DNA from: an uncultured Collinsella sp.
Lineage (GTDB): Bacteria > Actinomycetota > Coriobacteriia > Coriobacteriales > Coriobacteriaceae
Length of the DNA: 12,925 nt
Assembly (NCBI GenBank): GCA_902478945.1
Contig: CABSMX010000061.1
Location: forward strand, 1-12,925
Direction of reading: 5' to 3'
In this document: positions 5,687 through 12,201 of the stretch, in pieces
Layout of the letters: the number at the start of each line of letters is the position of its first letter
How positions within the stretch are numbered: the stretch's first letter is position 1
Program-made: the position numbers and the translations under genes
The notes under the pieces: generated by a model
What the model saw: the letters and a program-made list of their open reading frames with translations, nothing else
Databases searched by the model: none
What the model was told of the DNA's origin: nothing

Positions 5687-6655
5687 TTACTTGGCAAACA
5701 GGTTCTTGAGGTTGAACTCGGCCTGGACGGTACGGAGCATGAGGTCGGTGTCGTCGAGGCCCAGGTGCTGCTCGTTGGCATCGGCGGCGAGGGTGCCGCG
5801 ACGGCGTGCCCAGTTCTCGAGCGCGGCGGGCGCGGACTCGCGGGGGAGCGAGCGCACGTCGGCGTCCAGACTGCGGCAGATCTGGCGCGAGTCGATGACG
5901 ATAATTTTACCCGCGCGGCGTGCCTCGGCGTAACCGTCCAGGTGGATCTTGAACCAACTGTCCTCAAAGGCGGCGTTGTGCGCCATGTATGGGTACTTCT
6001 TCATAAGCTTGAGCAACTGCTTTTGCAGTTCCTTGTTCTCGCGGAAGGGCGTTTTGCCGTCAATGTCATCCCAGGTGATGTGGTGGATATTCGACAGCGG
6101 CACATCCTCGCCGCGGTAGATGTCGGGCAGACCGCAGTAGTGCGCCTCGGCGTCGTGCGGGACGGCGTCGCTCGTGAGCTCCATGATCTCCCAGCCCACG
6201 TTGATGATGTAGCCGCGCTCGGGTGCGCGGCCGGTGGTCTCGATGTCGATGCCGAGCACCGTGCCCTGGATGGGCTTGCGGGCGTAGGCGACACCGAGCG
6301 CATCGCGGTCGCCGCGGATCTCGCGCATGACGGACGCGGCGGTGCGCTTTTGCATCTTGCCGATGGCGGCGCAGGTGTCGGCGTCGGACAGACCGCGCGA
6401 AAGCGTTGCGGGCGTCACGTTGCGCAGTCGCGCCTCACCAATCTGGTCGCACAGGTCGCGGTTTCGGTCGGCCAGGTCGCGCACGGTGGCAAAGTCGAAG
6501 CCGGGGTCGCCCTCGGCGGTAAAGTACTCGGTCTCGAGCACCTTGAGAGCCTCTTCGCCTTTCTGACGCTCGGATTCCATGGCACCGTGATCGCCATAGA
6601 TGAACATGGGGATAAACGGCTGACGCTCGTATTCGAGTGCTTGCGATACGTTCAT
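5687..6655 (-). CDS. DEDDh-family 3'-5' exonuclease with an extra N-terminal region
   Basis: A 322-aa protein of the RNase T/DNA polymerase III epsilon superfamily, which removes nucleotides from 3' ends of DNA or RNA with two metal ions. From the ATG at 6655, Exo I is GIDIETTG (Asp137, Glu139), Exo II is AHNAAFED (Asp232) and Exo III is HLGLDD (His297, Asp302), so all five DEDDh residues are present. The first about 135 residues, charged and mainly helical in character, match no domain I recognise and may bind nucleic acid or a partner. The start is chosen for AAGGAG 6 bp upstream; an in-frame ATG at 6733 lacks this. It is transcribed away from the exporter gene and ends in the hairpin at 5570-5599. 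DNA repair versus RNA turnover cannot be told. Confidence 0.88.
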   Translation of the reverse strand: MNVSQALEYERQPFIPMFIYGDHGAMESERQKGEEALKVLETEYFTAEGDPGFDFATVRDLADRNRDLCDQIGEARLRNVTPATLSRGLSDADTCAAIGKMQKRTAASVMREIRGDRDALGVAYARKPIQGTVLGIDIETTGRAPERGYIINVGWEIMELTSDAVPHDAEAHYCGLPDIYRGEDVPLSNIHHITWDDIDGKTPFRENKELQKQLLKLMKKYPYMAHNAAFEDSWFKIHLDGYAEARRAGKIIVIDSRQICRSLDADVRSLPRESAPAALENWARRRGTLAADANEQHLGLDDTDLMLRTVQAEFNLKNLFAK

Positions 6656-6661
6656 ATGCTG

Positions 6662-6667
6662 CTCCTT
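6662..6667 (-). promoter_or_regulatory. Ribosome binding site fixing the exonuclease start
   Basis: AAGGAG on the minus strand, 6 bp upstream of the ATG at 6655. It decides this start against the longer frame that begins at 6733. Confidence 0.7.
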
Positions 6668-6736
6668 GGACGGGCCGCGTCGTGCGGCTCGGGTTTGTCG
6701 AGTTATGGCGAGATGATAGTTTACCATGGGCAACTA

Positions 6737-6764
6737 TTGGCATCGCGCCTAGGACAATTACAAT
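6737..6764 (+). promoter_or_regulatory. Predicted promoter of the His-rich metal exporter
   Basis: TTGGCA (6737-6742) and TACAAT (6759-6764) with a 16-bp spacer form a good housekeeping-type promoter 62 bp before the ATG. The -35 overlaps a 15-bp sequence also found upstream of the DtxR/MntR-like gene. Confidence 0.55.
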
Positions 6765-6794
6765 ACCCTAGTTGACCGCTAGGACTTTTACAAT
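6749..6794. repeat. Direct repeat with CTAG motifs in the exporter leader
   Basis: CTAGGACAATTACAAT (6749-6764) and CTAGGACTTTTACAAT (6779-6794) match at 14 of 16 bases, 30 bp apart. Between them CCTAG (6767-6771) and CTAGG (6779-6783) form an inverted pair. The first copy contains the predicted -10 box. Three turns of spacing and the CTAG cores suggest a regulator binding site, but this is inference. Confidence 0.5.
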
Positions 6795-6826
6795 GCTGCC
6801 GAAAGACACGAAAGGTTCCATCCGTC

Positions 6827-7915
6827 ATGGATTTGCTGATTGATATTCTGCTCGACGCCGGCAAGGACACGCTCTCGCTGGTGCCGTTCTTGTTAGTGAC
6901 ATATCTGGCCCTCGAGACGCTCGAGCATGTGGCGGGCGATCGCGTTAACGGTGCCATCAAGCGCGCCGGAGCTGCTGGTCCCGTGGTTGGCTCGTTGCTG
7001 GGCATGGTGCCGCAGTGCGGCTTTTCGGCCATGGCGGCAACGCTGTACGCCGGTCGCGTCGTGACGCTGGGAACCCTGGTGGCGGTGTTTCTCTCGACCT
7101 CTGACGAGATGCTGCCGCTGCTACTTGCCGAGCAGGTTCCCGTGCGGACCATGGCGATGCTTTTGGCTTCGAAAACGCTGATTGCGCTGGTCACGGGCTT
7201 TATCGTGGATGCCGCCATTCGCGGCCTGCGCCGCAACGCCCGTGCGCATGCGGCAATTCGCCGTACCGTGTTGGGAACCGCTATCAATCCGGCGCACGTT
7301 AACTGCGCGCATGACGATCACAGCGGCGGTGACATCATCGACGAGGTTGCCGAGGCGGGAGTGAGCGCCGACCACATCCATGAGCTGTGCGAGCGCGACC
7401 ATTGCGGTTGTGATGAAGACGAGGACGAGCACGACCACGGACACGGCCACGATCACGGTCATGAGGGCGAGCATGAACACCATCATGACCACGGTCACTC
7501 CCACTCACACGAAGGCACGCCCGTCCTGTCGATTATCCGCAGCGCGATCTCGCATACCGTGCAGGTATCGGTATTCATTTTCCTGGTGACGCTGATTCTG
7601 GTCGCCGTACTTGAGGCCTTTGGCGAGTCCGCGATCGAGCAGTTCCTGCGTGGCAACGAGACGCTCGCCGTCCTGGGTTCGGCGCTTGTCGGCCTGATCC
7701 CCAACTGCTCGGCGAGCGTGGTCATTACGCAGCTGTATCTGGAAGGCGCACTTCAACTGGCGCCGATGCTCGCCGGCACGCTCATTTCCGCCGGCGTGGG
7801 TTATCTGGTGCTGTTCCGCACCAATCGCAGCGCTCGCGAAAACGCCGTGTTCCTGGTCATGATGTACGTCATCGGCGCTGGCTGGGGCCTCGTCCTATCT
7901 GCCTTTGGCCTCTAA
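6827..7915 (+). CDS. Predicted 10-TM heavy-metal (probably manganese) exporter with His-rich loop
   Basis: A 362-aa membrane protein of the type annotated as putative manganese transporter/ArsP_2 10-TM heavy-metal exporter. It has two related halves. Residues 60-95 hold VPQCGFSAMAATLYAG and a following S-T-S-D-E; residues 290-325 hold IPNCSASVVITQLYLEG and G-T-L-I-S. Both share P-x-C-x-x-S and LYxxG, indicating an internal duplication. The halves are joined by a hydrophilic loop (about 133-232) rich in Asp, Glu and His, with a HDHGHGHDHGH-type run at 202-228 plus Cys160, Cys188, Cys193 and Cys195, likely metal-buffering on the cytoplasmic side. The ATG has GAAAGG about 11 bp upstream. Divergent from the exonuclease and single, it has its own promoter and terminator. 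Mn is the best guess; Zn or Ni is possible from the His loop. Confidence 0.8.
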   Translation: MDLLIDILLDAGKDTLSLVPFLLVTYLALETLEHVAGDRVNGAIKRAGAAGPVVGSLLGMVPQCGFSAMAATLYAGRVVTLGTLVAVFLSTSDEMLPLLLAEQVPVRTMAMLLASKTLIALVTGFIVDAAIRGLRRNARAHAAIRRTVLGTAINPAHVNCAHDDHSGGDIIDEVAEAGVSADHIHELCERDHCGCDEDEDEHDHGHGHDHGHEGEHEHHHDHGHSHSHEGTPVLSIIRSAISHTVQVSVFIFLVTLILVAVLEAFGESAIEQFLRGNETLAVLGSALVGLIPNCSASVVITQLYLEGALQLAPMLAGTLISAGVGYLVLFRTNRSARENAVFLVMMYVIGAGWGLVLSAFGL

Positions 7916-7923
7916 GTAGGCCT

Positions 7924-8004
7924 AACAAAACGGGCTTCAAAATAGCCATGCCCGGCGCCTGCACAATGCGGCGACGCATGGCATTTTGAAGCCCGTATTT
8001 TGTT
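7924..8004. terminator. Long nested hairpin, probable bidirectional terminator
   Basis: AACAAAACGGGCTTCAAAAT plus GCCATGC on the left (7924-7951) pairs with 7976-8004, with only a 2-nt TA bulge on the right and a 1-nt A bulge on the left. The tip folds again (CGCC...GGCG and GCA-CAA-TGC). On the plus strand the GGGCTTC/GAAGCCC stem is followed by GTATTTTGTT, a terminator-like tail for the exporter gene. The layout mirrors the 2535-2663 palindrome: long, nested, slightly bulged, between convergent genes. Confidence 0.75.
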
Positions 8005-8042
8005 GAGCCATGGATCTTGATCGCTCACACCGCCCAAAACAA

Positions 8043-8079
8043 AAGGTAGATTTTTAGGCATATCCCAAAAATCTACCTT
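8043..8079 (-). terminator. Terminator of the YaiI-family gene
   Basis: AAGGTAGATTTTT (8043-8055) and AAAAATCTACCTT (8067-8079) are a perfect 13-bp inverted repeat with an 11-nt loop, starting 2 bp past the stop of the minus-strand gene. The minus-strand tail reads TTGTTTTGGG, fitting rho-independent termination. Confidence 0.75.
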
Positions 8080-8081
8080 GG

Positions 8082-8564
8082 TTAGCGCAACAGCTCGGTG
8101 AGGTTGCGCTTAAAGCGGGCGCGGTCTTCGCTGGTGAAGGCTGCTGGCCCGCGGGTGCGACCGCCAGCGCGGCGCACCTTCTTTTCCTCGTGACGAATAA
8201 ACAGCTGCATGTCGATGGTTGCCTTGTCGTACACGCGCCCGCGCACGCCGATGGCGGAGGCATCGCGGCCGAGCACCATGCTCGCTAGGCCAATGTCCTG
8301 CGTCACGACCACGTCGCCCGCCTGCAGACGTTCGACAATGGCAAAGTCGGCACTATCGGCGCCCACGCTCACATCGAGCGTGGTGACCCAAAAGCCGCGT
8401 CGCGCGTGCTCGGCATCACGCGGATCGTCGCGGCGAATGTGCCGCTCCAAGTTCTGCGTGCTGTTGCCGGCAATCACCACGGCGACGCCCGCCCGCCGCG
8501 CACAGTCGATCGACTCGCGCGTAACCGGGCAGGCGTCGGCATCAATAAACAGCGTCCGCGGCAT
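8082..8564 (-). CDS. UPF0178 (YaiI/YqxD) family protein
   Basis: A 160-aa soluble protein of the conserved UPF0178/DUF188 family, which has a PIN-like fold and no settled function. The family start FIDADACPV is present (Asp8, Asp10, Cys12), with the central VGADSADFAIVERLQAGDVV segment, the VVTQDIGLASMVL segment (Asp94 region) and the basic C-terminus with RTRGPAAF and a DRARFKRNL helix. Length equals the family norm. Its ATG directly follows the stop of the HdeD-like gene with no gap and only a weak ribosome binding site, so translation is probably coupled. The acidic residues would suit a metal-dependent nuclease, but that activity is inference. The gene ends in the hairpin at 8043-8079. 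Confidence 0.9.
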   Translation of the reverse strand: MPRTLFIDADACPVTRESIDCARRAGVAVVIAGNSTQNLERHIRRDDPRDAEHARRGFWVTTLDVSVGADSADFAIVERLQAGDVVVTQDIGLASMVLGRDASAIGVRGRVYDKATIDMQLFIRHEEKKVRRAGGRTRGPAAFTSEDRARFKRNLTELLR

Positions 8565-9167
8565 CTAGTGCACCAGCTTGCCAAAGCGGATAGCGCGAAT
8601 AATCAGCGTCACGCCAAACACCAGGAGCGCGGCGCCGCTAAAGATGACGAGCATCTTTGCCGACCACAGTGGATAGATAAACACGAACATGCCGGCGATG
8701 ATGGAGAGCGCGCCGCTCAGGATGGCAAGGGCGCGGTTAGACGAAAGCTCGGACTCCAGAATGGACATGACACCTTCGACGATCCAGCCAAAACCGGCCA
8801 CGACCACCACGAGCGTGGTGAGCGTCGCGGTCGAGAAGGCCTGGTTGCGCAGGATTATGACGCCGCCCAGAATGATGATCAGGTTGGAGATGATGCTCGT
8901 GACGCGCCAGCCGGCGGGCAGCAGCGGCTCAAAAATGGCGGTGAACAGCCTGATGGCTGCCGTAATTATAAAGTAGAAGCCCAGGACGGTCGTCAGGAAG
9001 ACGAGGGACTTGGCGGGTGCAAACAGCAGCGCGATGCCGGCAAGCAGCGCGATGACGCCCGTGATGGCGTAGATCCAGCGCACGGCCTTGATTGCCTTGC
9101 CTGCCATGCTTTTCTCGTCAAATCCAAACAGATTCGACTGCTGGTCATCGTTCTTAAAGATGCCCAT
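8565..9167 (-). CDS. HdeD/DUF308-family six-TM membrane protein
   Basis: A 200-aa integral membrane protein with six hydrophobic segments at about 31-50, 54-78, 89-106, 112-136, 146-165 and 168-192, arranged as three hairpins with repeated GxxxLxxG-like patterns, as in HdeD-like (DUF308) proteins. HdeD is an acid-resistance membrane protein in enteric bacteria; in other phyla the role is unknown. The N-terminal 20 residues are polar and cytoplasmic. The ATG has a strong AAAGGAG about 6 bp upstream. It is the first gene of a two-gene unit with the YaiI-family gene and diverges from the nitroreductase across a 235-bp gap. A minus-strand promoter was not clear to me. Confidence 0.85.
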   Translation of the reverse strand: MGIFKNDDQQSNLFGFDEKSMAGKAIKAVRWIYAITGVIALLAGIALLFAPAKSLVFLTTVLGFYFIITAAIRLFTAIFEPLLPAGWRVTSIISNLIIILGGVIILRNQAFSTATLTTLVVVVAGFGWIVEGVMSILESELSSNRALAILSGALSIIAGMFVFIYPLWSAKMLVIFSGAALLVFGVTLIIRAIRFGKLVH

Positions 9168-9355
9168 AATGTCTCCTTTCCGTGCGGCGTAAGCCTTAAT
9201 CGTTACAACCAGTATCGCCTAAAGGCGCCGGCGTATGGGTCGGGGAGGGCGAAGTGTAACCCAAAGGCCTCGATTTGTTTTCGTTGTTCCCCACGTCGCG
9301 ACATTCTATTCAACAGGTGTAGAACATTGCAGCTCTGTTCGTTATTGCCTGCGTT

Positions 9356-9374
9356 TTAGGTTAGATTTTCCTAA
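9356..9374. promoter_or_regulatory. DtxR/IdeR-like iron box upstream of the nitroreductase
   Basis: TTAGGTTAGATTTTCCTAA matches 15 of 19 bases of the DtxR/IdeR consensus TTAGGTTAGSCTAACCTAA, including the whole left half and the CCTAA end. It lies 28 bp before the nitroreductase ATG. A DtxR-family gene is in the same window, although its own specificity is unknown. Confidence 0.5.
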
Positions 9375-9402
9375 GGACAATTGGCTTGTATTGGGGGTCC
9401 CT

Positions 9403-10074
9403 ATGAACGAAGCAGTTCCCGAGGCACCGTCGAGTGTCGAATCGATGGCAAAGCAAGGTTGCGAAAAGCTTGGCTTGGATTCGTTTGACGCGCTGGTCCG
9501 CCGCGCCCGCACGTGCCGCCGATTTGACGAGTCTATGCGCGTGCCGCGCGAGTTTTTGCTCGAGCTGGTAGAGCTGGCGCACCTGGCTCCCTGTGGCGCC
9601 AATGCCCAGCGCCTACGTTTTCATGTGGTGAGCGGTGCCGAGGACTGCGCTCGCGTGTTTGACGAGCTCGCATGGGCCGGTGCGCTCAAGGATTGGCCGG
9701 GTCCCGATGAGGGCGAACGCCCGACCGGCTACATCGCGATTCTTGCCGAGCGCACTGTTCCGGGTAAGCCCGCCGCGCCCATCACCGAGGTCGACACGGG
9801 CATTGCCGCCCAGACGATGATGCTCGCCGCTCGCAGTGCCACGCCCGAAGTGGCGGCCTGCATGTTCAAGGCCTTTACGCCCCACGCGATCGATGCGATG
9901 GGGCTCGACGGCGACGAGTACGAGCTCAAGCTAATCATGGCTTTTGGCGTGCCAGCCGAGACACAGGTGATCGATGCGATCGATTCCAACCCCGACGGCT
10001 CCATCAATTATTGGCGCGACGAGGCACAGACGCATCACGTGCCCAAGCGTCCGCTTGCCGACGTGCTGCTGTAG
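9403..10074 (+). CDS. Nitroreductase-family flavoprotein
   Basis: A 223-aa soluble, probably FMN-dependent NAD(P)H oxidoreductase. Family landmarks are RRARTCRRF at 33-41 (FMN phosphate contact region), LAPCGANAQ at 61-69 (the AP..N.QP-type segment), DTGIAAQTMMLAA at 131-143 and a C-terminal KRPLADVLL. Length fits single-domain members. Members reduce nitroaromatics, quinones or flavins, or act in cofactor chemistry; the substrate cannot be told. The ATG at 9403 is chosen because GGGGG lies 5 bp upstream and the family N-terminus follows. The frame is open further upstream to 9235, but that part is low-complexity and contains the iron-box-like site. If iron-regulated, a ferric or flavin reductase role would make sense, as inference. 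A hairpin separates it from the next gene. Confidence 0.88.
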   Translation: MNEAVPEAPSSVESMAKQGCEKLGLDSFDALVRRARTCRRFDESMRVPREFLLELVELAHLAPCGANAQRLRFHVVSGAEDCARVFDELAWAGALKDWPGPDEGERPTGYIAILAERTVPGKPAAPITEVDTGIAAQTMMLAARSATPEVAACMFKAFTPHAIDAMGLDGDEYELKLIMAFGVPAETQVIDAIDSNPDGSINYWRDEAQTHHVPKRPLADVLL

Positions 10075-10107
10075 TTGCGCGTCGTTGCGGCGCGATCCGG
10101 CGGCAAA

Positions 10108-10142
10108 ACCACCACAAAGGTGCCTGTCCCCTTTGCGGTGGT
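10108..10142. repeat. REP-like hairpin with inverted GGGGAC motif
   Basis: ACCACCACAAAGG (10108-10120) pairs with CCTTTGCGGTGGT (10130-10142) with one A-C mismatch and a 9-nt loop TGCCTGTCC. The minus strand carries CAAAGGGGACAGGCACC, the GGGGAC-cored type of intergenic repeat also seen at 1811-1852. It lies between the nitroreductase and the first histidine phosphatase and may also damp transcription between them. Confidence 0.55.
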
Positions 10143-10144
10143 GC

Positions 10145-10154
10145 GAGGGGAGGG
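10145..10154 (+). promoter_or_regulatory. Ribosome binding site for a GTG start
   Basis: GAGGGGAGGG is a strong purine-rich site just upstream of the GTG at 10158. It defines this non-ATG start, because the family motif DLYLVRHG follows at once and there is no other start close by. Confidence 0.65.
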
Positions 10155-10157
10155 CTT

Positions 10158-10700
10158 GTGGCCGATCTGTATTTGGTGCGGCATGGGCAGACTGAGCTCA
10201 ATGTGCAGAACATTTTGCAGGGCTGGCACGATTCGCCGCTTACGGCGCGCGGGCGCGAGCAGGCGCTGGCGACGCGCGCGGCGTTTGAGGCGCGCGGCAT
10301 CTCCTTTGACCATGCGTATTCGTCTCCGTTGGGTCGGGCACGCCACACGGCCGAGTTGATTGTTGGCGAGGACCTTCCCATAGAGCCGGTCGACGACCTG
10401 CGCGAGTGGCATCTGGGCTCGCTGGAGGGCGCATCAAATCGCGACATGCCGTCGCAGCCTTGGGGTGATTATCCGGTGGCCTTTGGTGGCGAGTCTGAAG
10501 GCGAGCTTCGGGCGCGCATGGTTGCAGCGCTGTCCCGTATTATGGCTCGACCGCAGCACGATTGTGTGCTTGCAGTCTCTCATGGCTCTGCCTGCCAGGA
10601 GTTTCTTAGATGCGTGGCCGGCGGGGGAGAACAGCCCGACAACGGCGCCGTGCTTCATTTTAGCTATTGTGATGGGGCGTTTTCGCTCCTTGATTGGTAA
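10158..10700 (+). CDS. Histidine phosphatase family protein, copy 1
   Basis: A 180-aa phosphoglycerate-mutase-like phosphatase (branch 1). The catalytic RHG is at 8-10 with phospho-His9, the second Arg is Arg60 (SSPLGRARHTA), the acid is Glu83 (EWHLG) and the second His is His142 (VSHGSA). Such enzymes act on small phosphoesters, for example in carbohydrate or cofactor metabolism; the substrate is unknown. The GTG start gives MADLYLVRHG, the usual immediate N-terminus. The next gene, 18 bp downstream, encodes a clear paralogue: both share LYLVRHGQT, a QGW-DSPLT segment, LREW, the FGGE segment and VLAVSHGSA at nearly the same positions. This points to tandem duplication and cotranscription. 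Confidence 0.9.
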   Translation: MADLYLVRHGQTELNVQNILQGWHDSPLTARGREQALATRAAFEARGISFDHAYSSPLGRARHTAELIVGEDLPIEPVDDLREWHLGSLEGASNRDMPSQPWGDYPVAFGGESEGELRARMVAALSRIMARPQHDCVLAVSHGSACQEFLRCVAGGGEQPDNGAVLHFSYCDGAFSLLDW

Positions 10701-10718
10701 CGAGCGAAAGGACCCCCT

Positions 10719-11354
10719 ATGAATAAAGATCTGTATCTGGTCCGTCATGGACAGACGATATTCAACCTTAAGCGCATTATTCAGGGTTGGAGCGATTCGC
10801 CACTCACGCAGCTTGGTTGCGACCAGGCGGTGCGCGCCGGTATGTTCTTGCGTGCGCGCGGCATCGAACCCGATCATGCCTACACCTCCACACTGCACCG
10901 CACCGAGCAGACTATAGCCAACCTGTGGCCGGGCCTTGCCTACGAGCGCCTTGATGGCCTGCGTGAGTGGTTTTTTGGCGACTTTGAGGCCGAGCGCGTG
11001 ATGCTCATGCCCGAGCGCCCATGGCGCGACTTCTACCGCCAGTTTGGCGGCGAGGGCCAGATGCAGGTGCGCGAGCGCATGGTGGCGACGTTAACCGATC
11101 TTATGCGACGCCCGGACCATTCGTGCGTGCTCGCGGTGAGCCACGGATCGGCCATCAAGGAGTTTTTGGACCACGTGAGGGGCGCGGCGGCCGACGAGCG
11201 CGAGCGCGTGCCGGGCAACTGCTCGGTGCTGCATTTTGCATTTGACGATGCAGCCGATACGTTTGATCTGGTCGAAGTCTTTACGCAAGAAGACTATGCG
11301 CGCGAGCTGGGGGTTGAGCCGCTCGTGGCGGCAGCGGGTTCGCAGCGCGGGTAG
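10719..11354 (+). CDS. Histidine phosphatase family protein, copy 2
   Basis: A 211-aa paralogue of the preceding gene product. RHG is at 9-11 (His10), Arg61 lies in TSTLHRTEQT, Glu83 in EWFFG and His142 in VSHGSA, so all catalytic residues are kept. Compared with copy 1, residues 155-211 are longer, with an acidic/basic insertion (ADERERVPG) and a C-terminal extension after the final strand (VFTQEDYARELG...). It also has FGDFEAERVML where copy 1 has LGSLEGASNRD, next to the active site, hinting at a different substrate. The ATG has AAAGGA upstream. The two genes are 18 bp apart and end at the strong terminator at 11400-11437. Confidence 0.9.
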   Translation: MNKDLYLVRHGQTIFNLKRIIQGWSDSPLTQLGCDQAVRAGMFLRARGIEPDHAYTSTLHRTEQTIANLWPGLAYERLDGLREWFFGDFEAERVMLMPERPWRDFYRQFGGEGQMQVRERMVATLTDLMRRPDHSCVLAVSHGSAIKEFLDHVRGAAADERERVPGNCSVLHFAFDDAADTFDLVEVFTQEDYARELGVEPLVAAAGSQRG

Positions 11355-11399
11355 CGCGGGCGTGGCGATGCGGATCGCCGACATCATTGCTCGATGTGA

Positions 11400-11437
11400 A
11401 AGGGGCGGGGATGCATGCGCATGTATCCCCGCCCCTT
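11400..11437 (+). terminator. Rho-independent terminator after the histidine phosphatases
   Basis: AAGGGGCGGGGAT (11400-11412) and ATCCCCGCCCCTT (11425-11437) are a perfect 13-bp inverted repeat. The loop can add GCATG/CATGT-type pairs. The plus-strand tail GTTTGTTG is T-rich. It lies between convergent transcription units and may also serve the minus-strand DUF1015-like gene, though that tail is less T-rich. Confidence 0.85.
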
Positions 11438-11481
11438 GTTTGTTGAGCTGCCGAGTCTTTGTACTGGGCGTTTACGCCCTG

Positions 11482-12162
11482 TTAGAACCTTGCGATCTGG
11501 TGGGTGAGCAGACCCGTTGGAACCTGCGGTGCGCCGCCGGTGACCTGCGCGGCGGGGAATAGCGCGGCAACGGTAAAGTTGAACGGCTCTTTGCCCGTGT
11601 AGGTGTCGGCTGTGCGTGCCTCGTCTGCCAGGAGCTGCGCCGCCCCTGCCAGCGCGGCGGCGTAGGCGGGATCGTCAGCCGGCGTCGGCTCCGGTGCCTG
11701 GTCGAGCATGGCTCGGATGGCAGCAACGGCATCCTCGCGCTTGACCTCCCACACGCGGTGCGTAATGCCCGAGGGGTCGGTGACGGCATAGAGCGACGCG
11801 CCCTCTTTGGCGGCGCCGAGGATGATATCCATGACGGGCGAGGCCTCGTAGGCGAGCGTTACAGGGCGGGGCTGCACCTTAAGCTCGGCGATTGTACGGG
11901 CGGCTGCGGCCGCATCTGTGGAGGGCGCGTCGTCGCCCGTCAGTACACCGACCGGGCAAATTGCCACAACGCCCGTTACGCGTCCCGGCTCTCCCGAACA
12001 CTCGTACACGTAATACGCTGCGCCCGGATCCTTGAGCATGAACCCATCGGCAATCGCGCCGCGCAGGGCGTCGTTGCCGCTCAGGATGCCGCCCATCTGC
12101 GGCAGCGCCTCGAGCACGCGGTCCTGAGCCGGGCGGATGCAGGGAAACGGAAGAGCTTTCAT
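11482..12162 (-). CDS. DUF1015-like protein, short and with degenerate centre
   Basis: A 226-aa soluble protein resembling the DUF1015 family, whose members are usually about 400 aa and of unknown function. Seen here are a KALPFPCIRPAQ start, AYYVYE (49-54), TGVVA (63-67), RPVTLAYE (99-106), a TDPSGITHRVWEV segment (128-140) and a late FNFTVAALFPAAQV block (194-207), in the family's order. The conserved DGHHR motif of DUF1015 is not found. The corresponding region reads TPADDPAYAAALAGAA (160-175), and the C-terminal half of a full-length member is absent. It could be a shortened, diverged member with a lost active site. The ribosome binding site is weak (AGGAC). It follows the M20 gene by 39 bp on the same strand, probably one transcript. 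Confidence 0.6.
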   Translation of the reverse strand: MKALPFPCIRPAQDRVLEALPQMGGILSGNDALRGAIADGFMLKDPGAAYYVYECSGEPGRVTGVVAICPVGVLTGDDAPSTDAAAAARTIAELKVQPRPVTLAYEASPVMDIILGAAKEGASLYAVTDPSGITHRVWEVKREDAVAAIRAMLDQAPEPTPADDPAYAAALAGAAQLLADEARTADTYTGKEPFNFTVAALFPAAQVTGGAPQVPTGLLTHQIARF

Positions 12163-12201
12163 GGACTGTCCTAACGTGCGAGTCGGTTTGTTCGCGGCTT
12201 A

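Noticed and set aside
6650..6657. GTTCATAT, one half of the SmtB operator, over the exonuclease start
   Set aside because: There is no partner half-site at the right distance, and an 8-bp match is expected by chance.
5678..6775. 365-codon plus-strand frame opposite the exonuclease
   Set aside because: The minus strand has complete DEDDh motifs and a good ribosome binding site. The plus-strand frame has neither.
6656..6826. Mn riboswitch (yybP-ykoY) before the exporter
   Set aside because: The leader from the predicted start site to the ATG is only about 55 bases and shows no four-way-junction layout.
9216..9227. CGCCTAAAGGCG palindrome between the divergent HdeD and nitroreductase genes
   Set aside because: Short and single copy. 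No promoter could be aligned with it.
8406..9359. 317-codon plus-strand frame opposite the YaiI-family and HdeD genes
   Set aside because: Hydrophilic Asp/Gln/Lys-rich shadow. The minus-strand genes are well supported.
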